This document shows, piece by piece, positions 53,301 to 61,638 of a stretch of DNA of 64,000 bases. Below the pieces are notes generated by a model. That model saw only the letters and a list, made by a program, of their open reading frames with translations, was not told the DNA's origin and made no database searches. Numbering within the stretch: position 1 is the stretch's first letter; every line of letters begins with the position of its first letter. Position numbers and translations under genes: made by a program. The stretch lies in NCBI RefSeq assembly GCF_000013625.1, contig NC_009659.1:806001-870000 (forward strand), in the 5' to 3' direction. Source of the DNA: Janthinobacterium sp. Marseille. GTDB taxonomy: Bacteria > Pseudomonadota > Gammaproteobacteria > Burkholderiales > Burkholderiaceae_D.

Positions 53301-54201
53301 GCGGATGGCAGAGCGCGATAAAGCGAAAGGCGAGCTCAAGGCGCAAGGTGCAGCCATACAGACTGCAGCTGATCAGATGATGTCGGGTGCAATAACTGCG
53401 CTAGTGACGGGCGTTTTAAATGCGGGATTAGAAGTTTTAGGTACACCGATCACAAGCCAGGCGCCGGGCAAGGTCGCTACCAATGGGACTACTAATGGAG
53501 GTACTGCCGCCCCGCAGGATGTTAAGGCACATATCGACGAGCTCAATCAGATGGTGCAGGATAGGATGGGCCAGATGAGGGACTTCATTGCAAGTATGAA
53601 GGAAGTGGAAGCAGGAGCAATGGCAGCGATCGGTGGAGGTACACCTGCAGGTGCGGCGGCCGCAACTCAGGTTCCAGGCACGGCCGCCAATAATGGGACT
53701 GCCACGTTACCGGAGCTGACAGACCCGATGGCAAAAATCCAGGCAATGCAGCAGGCTCTTGCCGAAAAGCGGAACGAGGCAAGAGCAAATGCAAACGCAA
53801 ACACGGCGGCACAGCTAGACGCGGGCTTGGCAACTGCTGATCAAATACGGGCTGCTGGCCAGAAAGGGATGCAGAACGGGATAACTGCAGCGGCTGCCGG
53901 CATTGCAAACGGGGCTGGCAGTTTGTCGGGGACAGCGATAGGTGCAACGCTTGCAGAGAAAACTGCCGCCGCCGCTACGCTGGGCAACAGGACTAATACA
54001 GTCAGGCCCAGCATGCGCGATGTGTTGGCTACCCAGACCCTGACTCCAGCGGCAGGCAGACCTGCGACAGGTGCAGGTTCAGCAGCCAATGTGGGGACAG
54101 CTTTATCGCCAGATGCTGCCGCTTTATTGCAAAAAGGAGTGGAGATGGCTGTAAGAGACGGACAACGCCCGACCGCGGTTTCAGATTTGCTGGGTAAGTA
54201 A
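50383..54201 (+). CDS. Two-partner secretion exoprotein (TpsA, filamentous haemagglutinin type)
   Basis: A 1272-residue secreted protein. An extended signal peptide region opens it ('MNHIYRVIRSRTHGALIAVS', then a basic stretch and a second hydrophobic core ending near residue 48). The TPS domain (about 50-290) has the 'ILNPNGVLFGNGAQVNVGG' (NPNG) motif. Residues about 290-560 are beta-helix repeats. Residues about 564-740 hold GLUG-type repeats ('GGLVGVNYQGS', 'GGLVGWNYG', 'GGLVGLNDGG', 'GGLIGNIQDGG', 'GGLVGSNEI'). The last third (about 810-1272) is unlike the rest: helical, Ala-rich and of unknown fold. The transporter gene follows after 56 bp. It probably acts as an adhesin. Confidence 0.92.
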   Translation: MNHIYRVIRSRTHGALIAVSELSTGGGRNKRRSARRLAVLLSGLLPAALVCAAPVGGEVSAGSGNISQSGNTTTIQQNSDRLAINWNSFNIGANESVRFNQPGAHAIALNRVLGQDPSKILGNLSANGQVFILNPNGVLFGNGAQVNVGGLVATTMKLSDSDFMNGNGKYVFTPGGVAGASVVNQGEIAANGGYIALLAPKVINEGKLIADGGNVTLAAGTEMTLTLAAHSLLTLSIDQGAVDALAANHHLIQADGGVVLLSSKGQDAVLSGVVNNTGVIQARTVSNQNGEIRLMAYGGTVLVDGTLDASATAGGNGGFIDTSGGKVKIADSVQVTTAAARGKTGMWLIDPNDFIIANSGGDIAATSLSSLLGGTNITFKTVTDGHAGNGDIFVNDAVSWNSGNTLTLEAERNINLNAAINAGQGGLTLNAVNTISAPAAVNVKTFTLNGGNWIQNSSNLAAFSAQDFRINGGSFLRAAGGDGSSGNAYRIADVYGLQGVGSSPALLAGSYRLTNDIDASGTANWNNGAGFVPIGDAANSFKGNFDGQGYVVANMTINRLSQNYVGLFGQVENGSLSNIGVIGGSFVGAAYVGPLAGSLLNSSVHNAHATGSASGNEGGSDFVGGLVGVNYQGSSITKSFATGVVSGINNVGGLVGWNYGQIDQAYASGNVNGQQGVGGLVGLNDGGQIRNAYATGAVRGVTGVGGLIGNIQDGGQVRNTYASGAVTGSGSNIGGLVGSNEIRTPGATLATIDASYWNTQTSGRGSSAGGEGRTTQEMQGGGSRPIFAGWDFASIWKRDVGVPVFVWNFTPKTVASVTQNNALTESVTAIQASTAADTKTGTRQTDANILLKSTSPSLIETTLKSQAEIFEENMKLLAELIAKSKKLADGTDPQVTESGNGKIDSLIGDLVKTILPSNVLNPTQIAAIVAEVNKQIAGAKPLDLNNVQPLSDPAANGTKGVSVSDARRNALNERMAERDKAKGELKAQGAAIQTAADQMMSGAITALVTGVLNAGLEVLGTPITSQAPGKVATNGTTNGGTAAPQDVKAHIDELNQMVQDRMGQMRDFIASMKEVEAGAMAAIGGGTPAGAAAATQVPGTAANNGTATLPELTDPMAKIQAMQQALAEKRNEARANANANTAAQLDAGLATADQIRAAGQKGMQNGITAAAAGIANGAGSLSGTAIGATLAEKTAAAATLGNRTNTVRPSMRDVLATQTLTPAAGRPATGAGSAANVGTALSPDAAALLQKGVEMAVRDGQRPTAVSDLLGK

Positions 54202-54257
54202 GTCTCCCTAAATATCCAGGCGATGATGAAAATGTTTAAGTGTGTATGTATATCAGT

Positions 54258-55970
54258 ATGAAGAAAGTCCGCATGTCGTTTGATCGTGTTTATGCGCCAT
54301 CCGGCCTGGTCCTGGCCTTGTGTTTAAGTAGCAGCACAGTCGCGCTAGCGCAGGTCTTGCCCAATGCGGGCAGCACCTTGCGCGAATCGCAGCAATCAGC
54401 ACCAGCCTTGCCCATGCCCGCGACGGGTACGATACAGCTGCCACCGGAGCCGCCGGCACCGGTGCCGACTGTCGATAGCATACGCTTCCAGGTCCAGGCC
54501 TTTCGCATCAGCGGGAATCAGTCCATAGATAGCGCGCTGCTGTTGCCGCTGGTGCAGGATGTCACCGGTGCCGAGCGCAGCCTGGGTGAACTGGAGCAGG
54601 CTGCATCACGCATCACAGCCTACTATCGTGAACATGGTTATCTGGTGGCACGTGCTTATATTCCGGCGCAGGATATCCAGGGCGGTGTGGTGGAAATTAC
54701 CGTGCTGGAAGGACATTACGACAAGGTCAGGCTGGACAACCAATCCGGTTTTTCCGACGCCATCCTGCAGCGCTACCTGACACCGCAACAGTTGGGTGAA
54801 ACGGTCAATGATGCAGAACTGGAGCGGGCGATCCTGCTGATACAGGATGTCACGCAGGCGGCCCAGGCTGGCGGCAACCTGCAGCCAGGTGCACTACCTG
54901 GCACAACTGACCTCACCCTCAAGGTCGGGCCGGCTCCGGGCTGGCAGGCAAGGCTCGAAGCCGATAACTATGGCGTGCGCAATACCGGTCGCAACCGTTT
55001 CGGCGGTGCCGTGCAGTGGAACAATCCTACCGGCAACGCAGATCGCCTGGATGCACGTGTGTTTACAACCGCTGACGGGCAGGATTACGCGCGCCTCGGC
55101 TACAGCATCGCCGTCGGCGGTGATGGTTTGCGCCTGGGCCTGGCCTATGTCGAATCGCGCTATCAGGTTGGCGGTGATTTCGCCGCGCTGGATGCATATG
55201 GCCGCGCCGGCGTGTGGTCAGCCACCGCCAGCTATCCGCTGCGCCGCTCACGTGATTTCAACCTGAACCTGGAAGCGGGGCTGGATCAAAAGTCCCTGCA
55301 GGATAATGTCGGTGCCTTTGCCAGCAGCACGCGCAAAAGCAATCAGGTTGCCGGCCTGGGTTTGAGCGGTGATGTGCGGAATCGTATAGCTTCATCCGAA
55401 GGCACGACTACCTTCAGCCTGCGTGCCGAAAGCGGACGACTCGATATCGAAACGCCGCTGGCACGTGAGATTGATGCTTTATCAGCGCGTACCAATGGTG
55501 CATATCAACGCTACACCTACGCGCTGGCGCAATATCAATGGCTCGGCAACAGCACCATGTTGCTGCTGTCGGTCAATGGACAACAGGCGTCAAAGAATCT
55601 CGATTCAGCGGAAAAAATGTCCTTGGGCGGACCGTTCGCAGTGCGCGCCTATCCAAGCGGTGAAGCATCGGGTGACAAAGGTTATGTAGCAACGGCAGAG
55701 ATCCGCCATACGCTGGACCAGCAATTATTACCAGGCCAGTTGATGCTGAGCGGCTTTGTCGATAGCGGTATGGTCGAGACCAATGCCAAACCTTTCATCC
55801 AGGGCGACAACCAGCGTCGCTTGTCCGGCGCCGGTGTCGGCCTGTCCTTCGCGATGCAAAACAGGCTGGAATTGCGCCTGATGTACGCGCATAAAATTGG
55901 GGCCGCCACTGCGCGTAGCGATACGGATCGTTCCGGCCGTATCTGGGGCATGCTGGCTTTCATGTTTTAA
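54258..55970 (+). CDS. Two-partner secretion transporter (TpsB, ShlB/FhaC type)
   Basis: An outer-membrane protein of 570 residues from the ATG at 54258; a GTG at 54240 is possible. The signal peptide ends 'STVALAQ'. A Pro-rich linker leads to two POTRA domains (about 75-230), with 'RFQVQAFRISGNQSIDSALL' as the first. The FhaC-type barrel spans about 240-570, with the loop motif 'GGPFAVRAYPSGEASGDKGY' (VRAYPSGE, the VRGY equivalent) near residue 460. It exports the TpsA encoded just upstream. Confidence 0.94.
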   Translation: MKKVRMSFDRVYAPSGLVLALCLSSSTVALAQVLPNAGSTLRESQQSAPALPMPATGTIQLPPEPPAPVPTVDSIRFQVQAFRISGNQSIDSALLLPLVQDVTGAERSLGELEQAASRITAYYREHGYLVARAYIPAQDIQGGVVEITVLEGHYDKVRLDNQSGFSDAILQRYLTPQQLGETVNDAELERAILLIQDVTQAAQAGGNLQPGALPGTTDLTLKVGPAPGWQARLEADNYGVRNTGRNRFGGAVQWNNPTGNADRLDARVFTTADGQDYARLGYSIAVGGDGLRLGLAYVESRYQVGGDFAALDAYGRAGVWSATASYPLRRSRDFNLNLEAGLDQKSLQDNVGAFASSTRKSNQVAGLGLSGDVRNRIASSEGTTTFSLRAESGRLDIETPLAREIDALSARTNGAYQRYTYALAQYQWLGNSTMLLLSVNGQQASKNLDSAEKMSLGGPFAVRAYPSGEASGDKGYVATAEIRHTLDQQLLPGQLMLSGFVDSGMVETNAKPFIQGDNQRRLSGAGVGLSFAMQNRLELRLMYAHKIGAATARSDTDRSGRIWGMLAFMF

Positions 55971-56006
55971 TCGGCTTTACCCGCCACCCTACGGTCGTCG
56001 TGACCG

Positions 56007-56030
56007 CGCAGTTAACTAATGTTAACTGCG
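56007..56030. repeat. 10-bp perfect palindrome between tpsB and the EAL gene
   Basis: CGCAGTTAAC (56007-56016) and GTTAACTGCG (56021-56030) flank TAAT as a perfect dyad, 105 bp ahead of the EAL gene. There is no T-run. It may be an operator for the EAL gene or a transcript-end hairpin of tpsB. Confidence 0.5.
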
Positions 56031-56134
56031 ACCCCTTCCATCCGGTTTTTCTTGCTGAGGGCTGTGCGCAAGCGTAGACTTTTCTGCAAGCAGGCTCGAC
56101 CACCTGGCTCGAACCCGGACAAGGGAAGCTATCC

Positions 56135-57514
56135 ATGGGTATGCCGGTCAACTCCAGCAGTAAGCAGTCGCTTCGCATGCGCCGCGCCTTGCTGCTGAGT
56201 TCGATCGCCCTCGCCGGCATCACTTTGGTGTGGGCCCTGTACTTTGTCATGCGTGGCAACTGGGATATCTGGCCCCTTAATGTGCTTTCCATCACGGTAG
56301 CGCTTGCTGCCGCCGTCATGACTTTGCGCGGCCATATACGTGCAGCCTCCGTCATCCTGTTTTGCGCGGTCTATCTCATCCTGTGTGTGTTTTGTGCTTT
56401 CGTTGACGTACCGACACCGGAAGCACCACGCTCCAACCAGAATTATTTTCTCGTGGTCGGGCTCTTCGCCTGGCTGGTATTCAAGGGGGATAAGCCATGG
56501 CTGCGACACGGCATGGTGTTGCTGGCTTTACTCGGTTTCATTTTCTTTGCCAGTAGCGCATGGGTGCCGACGATGGATTACGCGTTGGGTGCGGATGTGC
56601 GGGTGCCCGGTACCTGGATCCACAATATATTGGTCTGCGGCTTATTGTGGACGCTGCTGTGGGTAATGCAGGCCGACCTGTCCGAGCGTAATGTCATGGA
56701 AGCCGATTTGCGCAAGGCGCTGCAGGATAATCAATTGATGCTGTACTACCAGCCGCAAACCGGAAATGATGGCCGGATTGTCGGTGCAGAAGCATTGTTG
56801 CGCTGGCGGCATCCGGTCAAGGGCATGGTGTCGCCGGCCGATTTCATTCCATTGGCCGAGCAAACCGGGCTGATCCTGCCGATCGGGCATTGGGTGCTGG
56901 GCATGGCTTGTGCGCAATTGATCTCCTGGTCCAAACATCCGGCCACGGCGCAGCTGAGCCTGGCAATCAATGTCAGCGCACTGCAGTTCAAGCAGCCGGA
57001 TTTTGTCAGCCAGGTCGTATCAGTGCTGGACAGGTCCGGTGCCGATCCGCATTTGCTGGAACTCGAATTGACGGAAAGCATGCTGGTCAATGATGTGAAC
57101 GATATCATCGCCAAGATGAATGCACTCAAAGAAAAGGGTTTGCGTTTGTCGCTGGATGACTTTGGTACCGGTTACTCATCGCTGAGTTACCTGAAAAAAC
57201 TGCCGCTGGATCAGCTCAAGATCGATCAATCGTTTGTGCGCGATATGCTCTTCGATTCGAATGACGTCACGATAGTACGTACGGTAGTGGAACTGGCACG
57301 CGGCATGGGTTTGCACGTGATAGCAGAAGGCGTGGAAACGCAGGAGCAAAGGCAGTTCCTGGCCGAGCTCGGCTGCCTGTCATTCCAGGGTTACCTGTTG
57401 AGCCGGCCGGTACCAAATGCGGAATTTGAAGCGGTGGTACTGGCGCATAATACCGCGCTCAAGTTGCCAGGCCTTGCCACCGACAAGGTCGCGCTGACGG
57501 AAAACCTTTCCTGA
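56135..57514 (+). CDS. Membrane-bound EAL phosphodiesterase
   Basis: A 459-residue protein. Residues about 20-185 carry five or six membrane helices with no known sensor name. Residues about 195-440 are an EAL domain with all catalytic motifs: 'VGAEALLRWRHPVKG', 'NVSALQF', 'ELTESMLV', 'DDFGTGYSSLSYL' and 'IAEGVETQEQ'. There is no GGDEF domain. It should hydrolyse c-di-GMP at the inner membrane. It follows the two-partner secretion genes on the same strand, separated by a palindrome, and may tune adhesin production or release. Confidence 0.92.
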   Translation: MGMPVNSSSKQSLRMRRALLLSSIALAGITLVWALYFVMRGNWDIWPLNVLSITVALAAAVMTLRGHIRAASVILFCAVYLILCVFCAFVDVPTPEAPRSNQNYFLVVGLFAWLVFKGDKPWLRHGMVLLALLGFIFFASSAWVPTMDYALGADVRVPGTWIHNILVCGLLWTLLWVMQADLSERNVMEADLRKALQDNQLMLYYQPQTGNDGRIVGAEALLRWRHPVKGMVSPADFIPLAEQTGLILPIGHWVLGMACAQLISWSKHPATAQLSLAINVSALQFKQPDFVSQVVSVLDRSGADPHLLELELTESMLVNDVNDIIAKMNALKEKGLRLSLDDFGTGYSSLSYLKKLPLDQLKIDQSFVRDMLFDSNDVTIVRTVVELARGMGLHVIAEGVETQEQRQFLAELGCLSFQGYLLSRPVPNAEFEAVVLAHNTALKLPGLATDKVALTENLS

Positions 57515-57533
57515 CGAGCAGCAAAACAGATCT

Positions 57534-58574
57534 TCAATTGAGCTGTTTCGGCACTGCCTCATGCTCGTCGGGCGACCACAGCGGCATTTCCATTTCATCC
57601 TTCGCGCCGGCCACGCTCATCTTCGCCGGCAGGGCGACACCGTTGCGTATCGCAGTCAGCTCGGCCAGGATAGAGATTGCGATTTCGGCAGGCGTCTTGC
57701 TGCCTATATACAGGCCGATCGGACCGTGCAGGCGCTGCAATTGTGCATCACTGAGATCGAATTCTTTCAGGCGTTCACGGCGGCGTGCATTGTTGATACG
57801 CGAGCCAATTGCGCCGACATAGAAGGCCTCGGATTTCAATGCTTCCATTAAGGCGAGGTCATCCAGTTTCGGATCATGCGTGAGGGCGACCACTGCGGTA
57901 CGGCTATCCATTTTCATTTCCAGCACCAGGTCGTCCGGCATCGCATGGATGACTTCCACCCCTGCGACTTGCCAGGCCAGCCGGTATTCTTCGCGTGGGT
58001 CGCATACCACCACCTGGTAATCAAGGCCGCTTGCGATTTGCGCGAGGAATTGCGATAGCTGTCCGGCGCCTATGATCAGCAGGCGCCAGCGCGGACCGTG
58101 GATAGTGGTCAACACACTGAGTGTGAGGTCCAGTACTGCACCTGCCTGGGCAGGCGCGAGCCGCACGGCACCGCTGAGCAGGTCAAGCTGGCGCATGACC
58201 AGGTCATGGCGCAGCACGTGCGCCAGTAACTGCTTGATCCGGCTTTTTCCGGACAGGGGTTCGACCACCAGCTTGATGGTGCCGCCGCAAGGCAGGCCGA
58301 AACGGAAAGCCTCTTCCGCACTGATGCCGTAAGTCAGGAGTTCAGGCAATTCGTGTTTTCGTTCTGCATTGCGTACACGTGCCATCAAGTCGTCTTCGAT
58401 GCAACCGCCGGAGACCGAGCCGATGACCAGCCCATCTCCGCGCAGCACCATCATTGCACCGACCGGACGCGGGCTGGAACCCCAGGTTTGCACGACAGTG
58501 ACCAGCTCGCAGGCATGACCTGCATCCAGCCAGCTATCGGCGGCCTTGAGTACTTCCAGATCGATGCTATCCAT
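57534..58574 (-). CDS. XdhC family molybdenum cofactor maturation protein
   Basis: A 346-residue protein of the XdhC/CoxF family, which protects and inserts the molybdenum cofactor into hydroxylases and may sulfurate it. The N-terminal part has 'VQTWGSSPRPVGAMMVLRGD' (about 27-46) and 'GSVSGGCIEDDLM'. The C-terminal Rossmann-like half reads 'LLIIGAGQLSQFLAQIASGL' (about 170-189). It follows the Mo-subunit gene by 12 bp, so it serves that enzyme. Confidence 0.92.
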   Translation of the reverse strand: MDSIDLEVLKAADSWLDAGHACELVTVVQTWGSSPRPVGAMMVLRGDGLVIGSVSGGCIEDDLMARVRNAERKHELPELLTYGISAEEAFRFGLPCGGTIKLVVEPLSGKSRIKQLLAHVLRHDLVMRQLDLLSGAVRLAPAQAGAVLDLTLSVLTTIHGPRWRLLIIGAGQLSQFLAQIASGLDYQVVVCDPREEYRLAWQVAGVEVIHAMPDDLVLEMKMDSRTAVVALTHDPKLDDLALMEALKSEAFYVGAIGSRINNARRRERLKEFDLSDAQLQRLHGPIGLYIGSKTPAEIAISILAELTAIRNGVALPAKMSVAGAKDEMEMPLWSPDEHEAVPKQLN

Positions 58575-58586
58575 GGCAGCTCCCCA

Positions 58587-60929
58587 CTATTTTGCAGACG
58601 CCTGCAATTGATTGCGCAGCGGCAGGTCGCGTATGCGTTTACCGGTTGCAGCGAAAATTGCGTTGCACAAGGCGGGTGCTATCGGTGGCGTAGCAGGTTC
58701 ACCGACGCCGCCCAGGGGCACATCAAAATCATGCTTGATAAAGTGCACGCGTATTTCACGCGGCGCATCCATTGAACGCATGACTTCGTACTCATGGAAA
58801 TTGCCTTGCTCGGCACGGCCATCCTTGAAAGTGATTTCACCGGTCAGCGCCAGGCTCAGCCCCATGATGCAGGCACCTTCGATTTGCGAGCGGATACGAT
58901 CCGGATTGATTTGCGCGCCGCAATCGACGGCAATATCAACACGCGGAATCGAGAGTTCACCCTTGTCCGAAATCACCGCTTCGATGACGACCGCGACATA
59001 GGTGACGAAGCTATAGCTGACCGCGAGACCGAGGCCGTGTCCCTTGGGCAGTTTGCGACCCCAGCCCGCCTTGTTGGTGGCGAGGGTAACGGTGTTGCGC
59101 ATGCGGCCGGTATCCAGCGGATAACGCTCAGGCGATTCGCCGTAATTCCATTCATCCGCCATATCCTTGGGATTGATTTTTCGCGCCGGTCCGATCAGGT
59201 CCAGCAAATAGTCCCGGTGGTCGCGCTTGGCTGCCGCCGCCAGTTCAGCCACGAATGACTGGATCGCAAACACATGCGGAATATTCGAGACCGAACGGAA
59301 CCAGCCGATGCGGGTATGGGCTTCGACCTCCGGTGCTTCGACGCGGAAGTTGGGTATCGTGAACGGGATATTGACTGCCGACATGCCGAGTTCGAACGGC
59401 TGTTCACCCTTCGCACCTTCGCTAAAGATCGATGCAATGGTTGGTGCGGCGGTACGATGCAGCCAGGCCGTAGGTTTGCCGCCTGCATCCAGCGCTACTT
59501 CGAGTCGCTCGACGGAAACAGTGTGGAAGTAGTCATTGTGGATATCGTCTTCACGCGTCCATGTCACCTTGACCGGCACGCCTTTCATGGCCTGCGACAG
59601 CAGTGCGGCTTCCGCCACGAAGTCGGGTTTGGACTTGCGGCCGAAACCGCCTCCCAGCAGCGTGACATGCACGGTGACGTCTTCCGGTTTGAGTTTGAGG
59701 TGGGTGGCGACGATTTCACGTGCCGCCTGCGGTGCCTGGACGCAGGCCCAGACTTCGCATTTGCCATCGACGATGTGGGCGGTGGCGGACGGTGGTTCCA
59801 TCGTCGCATGGGCGATATGCGGCAGATAGTATTCAGCTTCCATCCGGCGCGTAGACTTGGCCAGTACATTCATGGTGTCGCCATTGTTGCGTACGGCCTT
59901 GGCCGGTTTACGCGCGGCATCCTGCAAAGTCTTTTTGTACTCGGCCGAGTTGTAGCTGGCATGCTTGCCATCATCCCAGGTGATCTTGAGCGCTTCACGT
60001 CCTTTAATGGCAGCCCAGGTGTTTTTTGCGATGACGGCGATGCCACCCAATGGATGGAATCCGGCTGGCGCAGGGCTGCTTTTCAATTCGATCACTTGTA
60101 TTACGCCCGACACTTTGAGTGCTTCGGATGCATCAAAGCTGCGTACCTTGCCACCCATTACCAGCGGGCGTGCGACGACTGCGTACAGCATGCCGGGCAG
60201 GCGGGTATCTATGCCGTATTGGGTATTGCCGGTGACGATATTCCGGAAGTCGATACCGCGTGTGCTTTCCTTGCCGATATAGCGGAACTCGGATGGTTTC
60301 TTCAGGCGCAAGTCCTTGGCTGCAGGCGGAGTGATTTTTGCGGCCGCTTCGGCCAATGCACCATAGCCGAGGCGGCGGCCGGTTTTGGCGTGGATGACTT
60401 CATGGTTCTTCGCCTGCACTTCCGTCGGTTTCACATTCCATTGTTGTGCCGCGGCCATTTCCAGCATCTGGCGTGCCGCCGCACCGACGCGACGCATAGG
60501 CTCGAATGAATGGCGCATGCTGCGCGAACCGTCGGTATTTTGGTTGCCGTATTTTTCCTGCATGCCGAGGGCTTGCGCGACGCGTACCTTGCCCCAGTCC
60601 GCTTCCAGTTCATCGGCCACCACCATAGGCAGGCTGGTGCGCACGCCTTGTCCCATTTCGGAACGATGCGCGACGATGGTCACGATGCCGTCGGCAGCGA
60701 TTGATACGAATACCAGCGTGTCATCGACCAGGCCACCCGGCATGCCGTCGCCGCCATATTTTTTGACTTCATCGCTGGTAGCGGCACGCACGATACCGGC
60801 GGCACCAATCGTGAGTGCCAGGCCGGTGAGCGCACCCGCACCTTTGAGCCAGGTGCGGCGTGTCATGGATGGCAAGGCCGGCAGGTTCAGCGCGTCATTG
60901 CCATTTTCATTATCGAATACTGTGCTCAT
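58587..60929 (-). CDS. Molybdenum hydroxylase large subunit (isoquinoline/aldehyde oxidoreductase type)
   Basis: A 780-residue xanthine-oxidase-family Mo subunit of the IorB branch. The Tat signal 'SMTRRTWLKGAGALTGLALT' (about 21-40) sends it to the periplasm. 'LLGGGFGRKSKPDFVAEA' (about 425-442) binds the cofactor, and the catalytic Glu is in 'LGGVGEPATPPIAPALCN' (about 744-761). It oxidises aldehydes or N-heterocycles with water as oxygen donor. The [2Fe-2S] subunit gene precedes it by 1 bp and XdhC follows. The exact substrate is not readable. Confidence 0.92.
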   Translation of the reverse strand: MSTVFDNENGNDALNLPALPSMTRRTWLKGAGALTGLALTIGAAGIVRAATSDEVKKYGGDGMPGGLVDDTLVFVSIAADGIVTIVAHRSEMGQGVRTSLPMVVADELEADWGKVRVAQALGMQEKYGNQNTDGSRSMRHSFEPMRRVGAAARQMLEMAAAQQWNVKPTEVQAKNHEVIHAKTGRRLGYGALAEAAAKITPPAAKDLRLKKPSEFRYIGKESTRGIDFRNIVTGNTQYGIDTRLPGMLYAVVARPLVMGGKVRSFDASEALKVSGVIQVIELKSSPAPAGFHPLGGIAVIAKNTWAAIKGREALKITWDDGKHASYNSAEYKKTLQDAARKPAKAVRNNGDTMNVLAKSTRRMEAEYYLPHIAHATMEPPSATAHIVDGKCEVWACVQAPQAAREIVATHLKLKPEDVTVHVTLLGGGFGRKSKPDFVAEAALLSQAMKGVPVKVTWTREDDIHNDYFHTVSVERLEVALDAGGKPTAWLHRTAAPTIASIFSEGAKGEQPFELGMSAVNIPFTIPNFRVEAPEVEAHTRIGWFRSVSNIPHVFAIQSFVAELAAAAKRDHRDYLLDLIGPARKINPKDMADEWNYGESPERYPLDTGRMRNTVTLATNKAGWGRKLPKGHGLGLAVSYSFVTYVAVVIEAVISDKGELSIPRVDIAVDCGAQINPDRIRSQIEGACIMGLSLALTGEITFKDGRAEQGNFHEYEVMRSMDAPREIRVHFIKHDFDVPLGGVGEPATPPIAPALCNAIFAATGKRIRDLPLRNQLQASAK

Positions 60930-60930
60930 A

Positions 60931-61392
60931 TTATTGACCCTTCTTCGCGGAAGCTTGTTTGATGGCAGCGCGTATGCGTGTGTAGGTACCGCAGCGGCAA
61001 ATATTGCCGCTCATCGCCGATTCAATCTCGGCATCCGTCGGATGCGGTGTGGTTTTCAGCAGGGCGGTGGCGGACATGATTTGTCCGGACTGGCAGTAGC
61101 CGCATTGCGGCACACCGAGCTCGGTCCACGCCTGTTGTACACGCTTGCCAACACTGTCTTCCGACATTGCTTCGATGGTCGTAATGTTTTGCCCGACCGC
61201 CGCCGACACCGGCGTGATGCAGGATCGTATGGCCTGGCCGTTGAGGTGGACGGTACAGGCACCGCATAAAGCCATGCCGCAACCGAATTTCGTTCCCGTC
61301 ATGCCCAGGTGGTCACGTAATGCCCACAGCAAGGGAGTGTCGTCGGACAGGTCCATTTGATGTTGTTTGCCGTTGATAGTGAGAGTCGCCAT
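60931..61392 (-). CDS. [2Fe-2S] small subunit of the molybdenum hydroxylase
   Basis: A 153-residue protein with two [2Fe-2S] sites. The N-terminal plant-type cluster is in '[18 protein letters not shown]' (about 36-53). The C-terminal four-helix cluster domain has '[11 protein letters not shown]' and '[18 protein letters not shown]' (about 97-146). It transfers electrons from the Mo subunit, with which it forms the operon head. Lacking its own signal, it would be co-exported with the Tat-bearing large subunit. Confidence 0.95.
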   Translation of the reverse strand: MATLTINGKQHQMDLSDDTPLLWALRDHLGMTGTKFGCGMALCGACTVHLNGQAIRSCITPVSAAVGQNITTIEAMSEDSVGKRVQQAWTELGVPQCGYCQSGQIMSATALLKTTPHPTDAEIESAMSGNICRCGTYTRIRAAIKQASAKKGQ

Positions 61393-61470
61393 GATTTTTT
61401 TGGAGTGAGGTGGGATGGAATACGGTTGACCAAAATTGCCTTCTTTGAGCGAAGTTGGTAATGAAAATCA

Positions 61471-61511
61471 TTTCACAAACATTCATGTGCGTCTCGCAAA
61501 CGTTTGTGAAA
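61471..61511. promoter_or_regulatory. Paired operator for the divergent LysR regulator
   Basis: TTTCACAAAC (61471-61480) and GTTTGTGAAA (61502-61511) are perfect reverse complements spaced by 31 bp centre to centre, three helical turns. The right arm is part of the inner palindrome CAAACGTTTG (61497-61506). The site lies between the hydroxylase operon and the LysR gene. Confidence 0.65.
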
Positions 61512-61638
61512 CGAGTTGTAGTATCTGCAGTCCCGAACGCGCAATAAATGAAAATGTTAAGATTTGAGAATTCCAAAATCTGGAATTCGCATGGACGCTA
61601 TCTGTTTGGCGTATAACGGGTAAAAAAGGGGACAAAAC

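Noticed and set aside
59274..60509. Long plus-strand frame opposite the molybdenum hydroxylase gene
   Set aside because: The opposite strand encodes a full-length, motif-complete enzyme.
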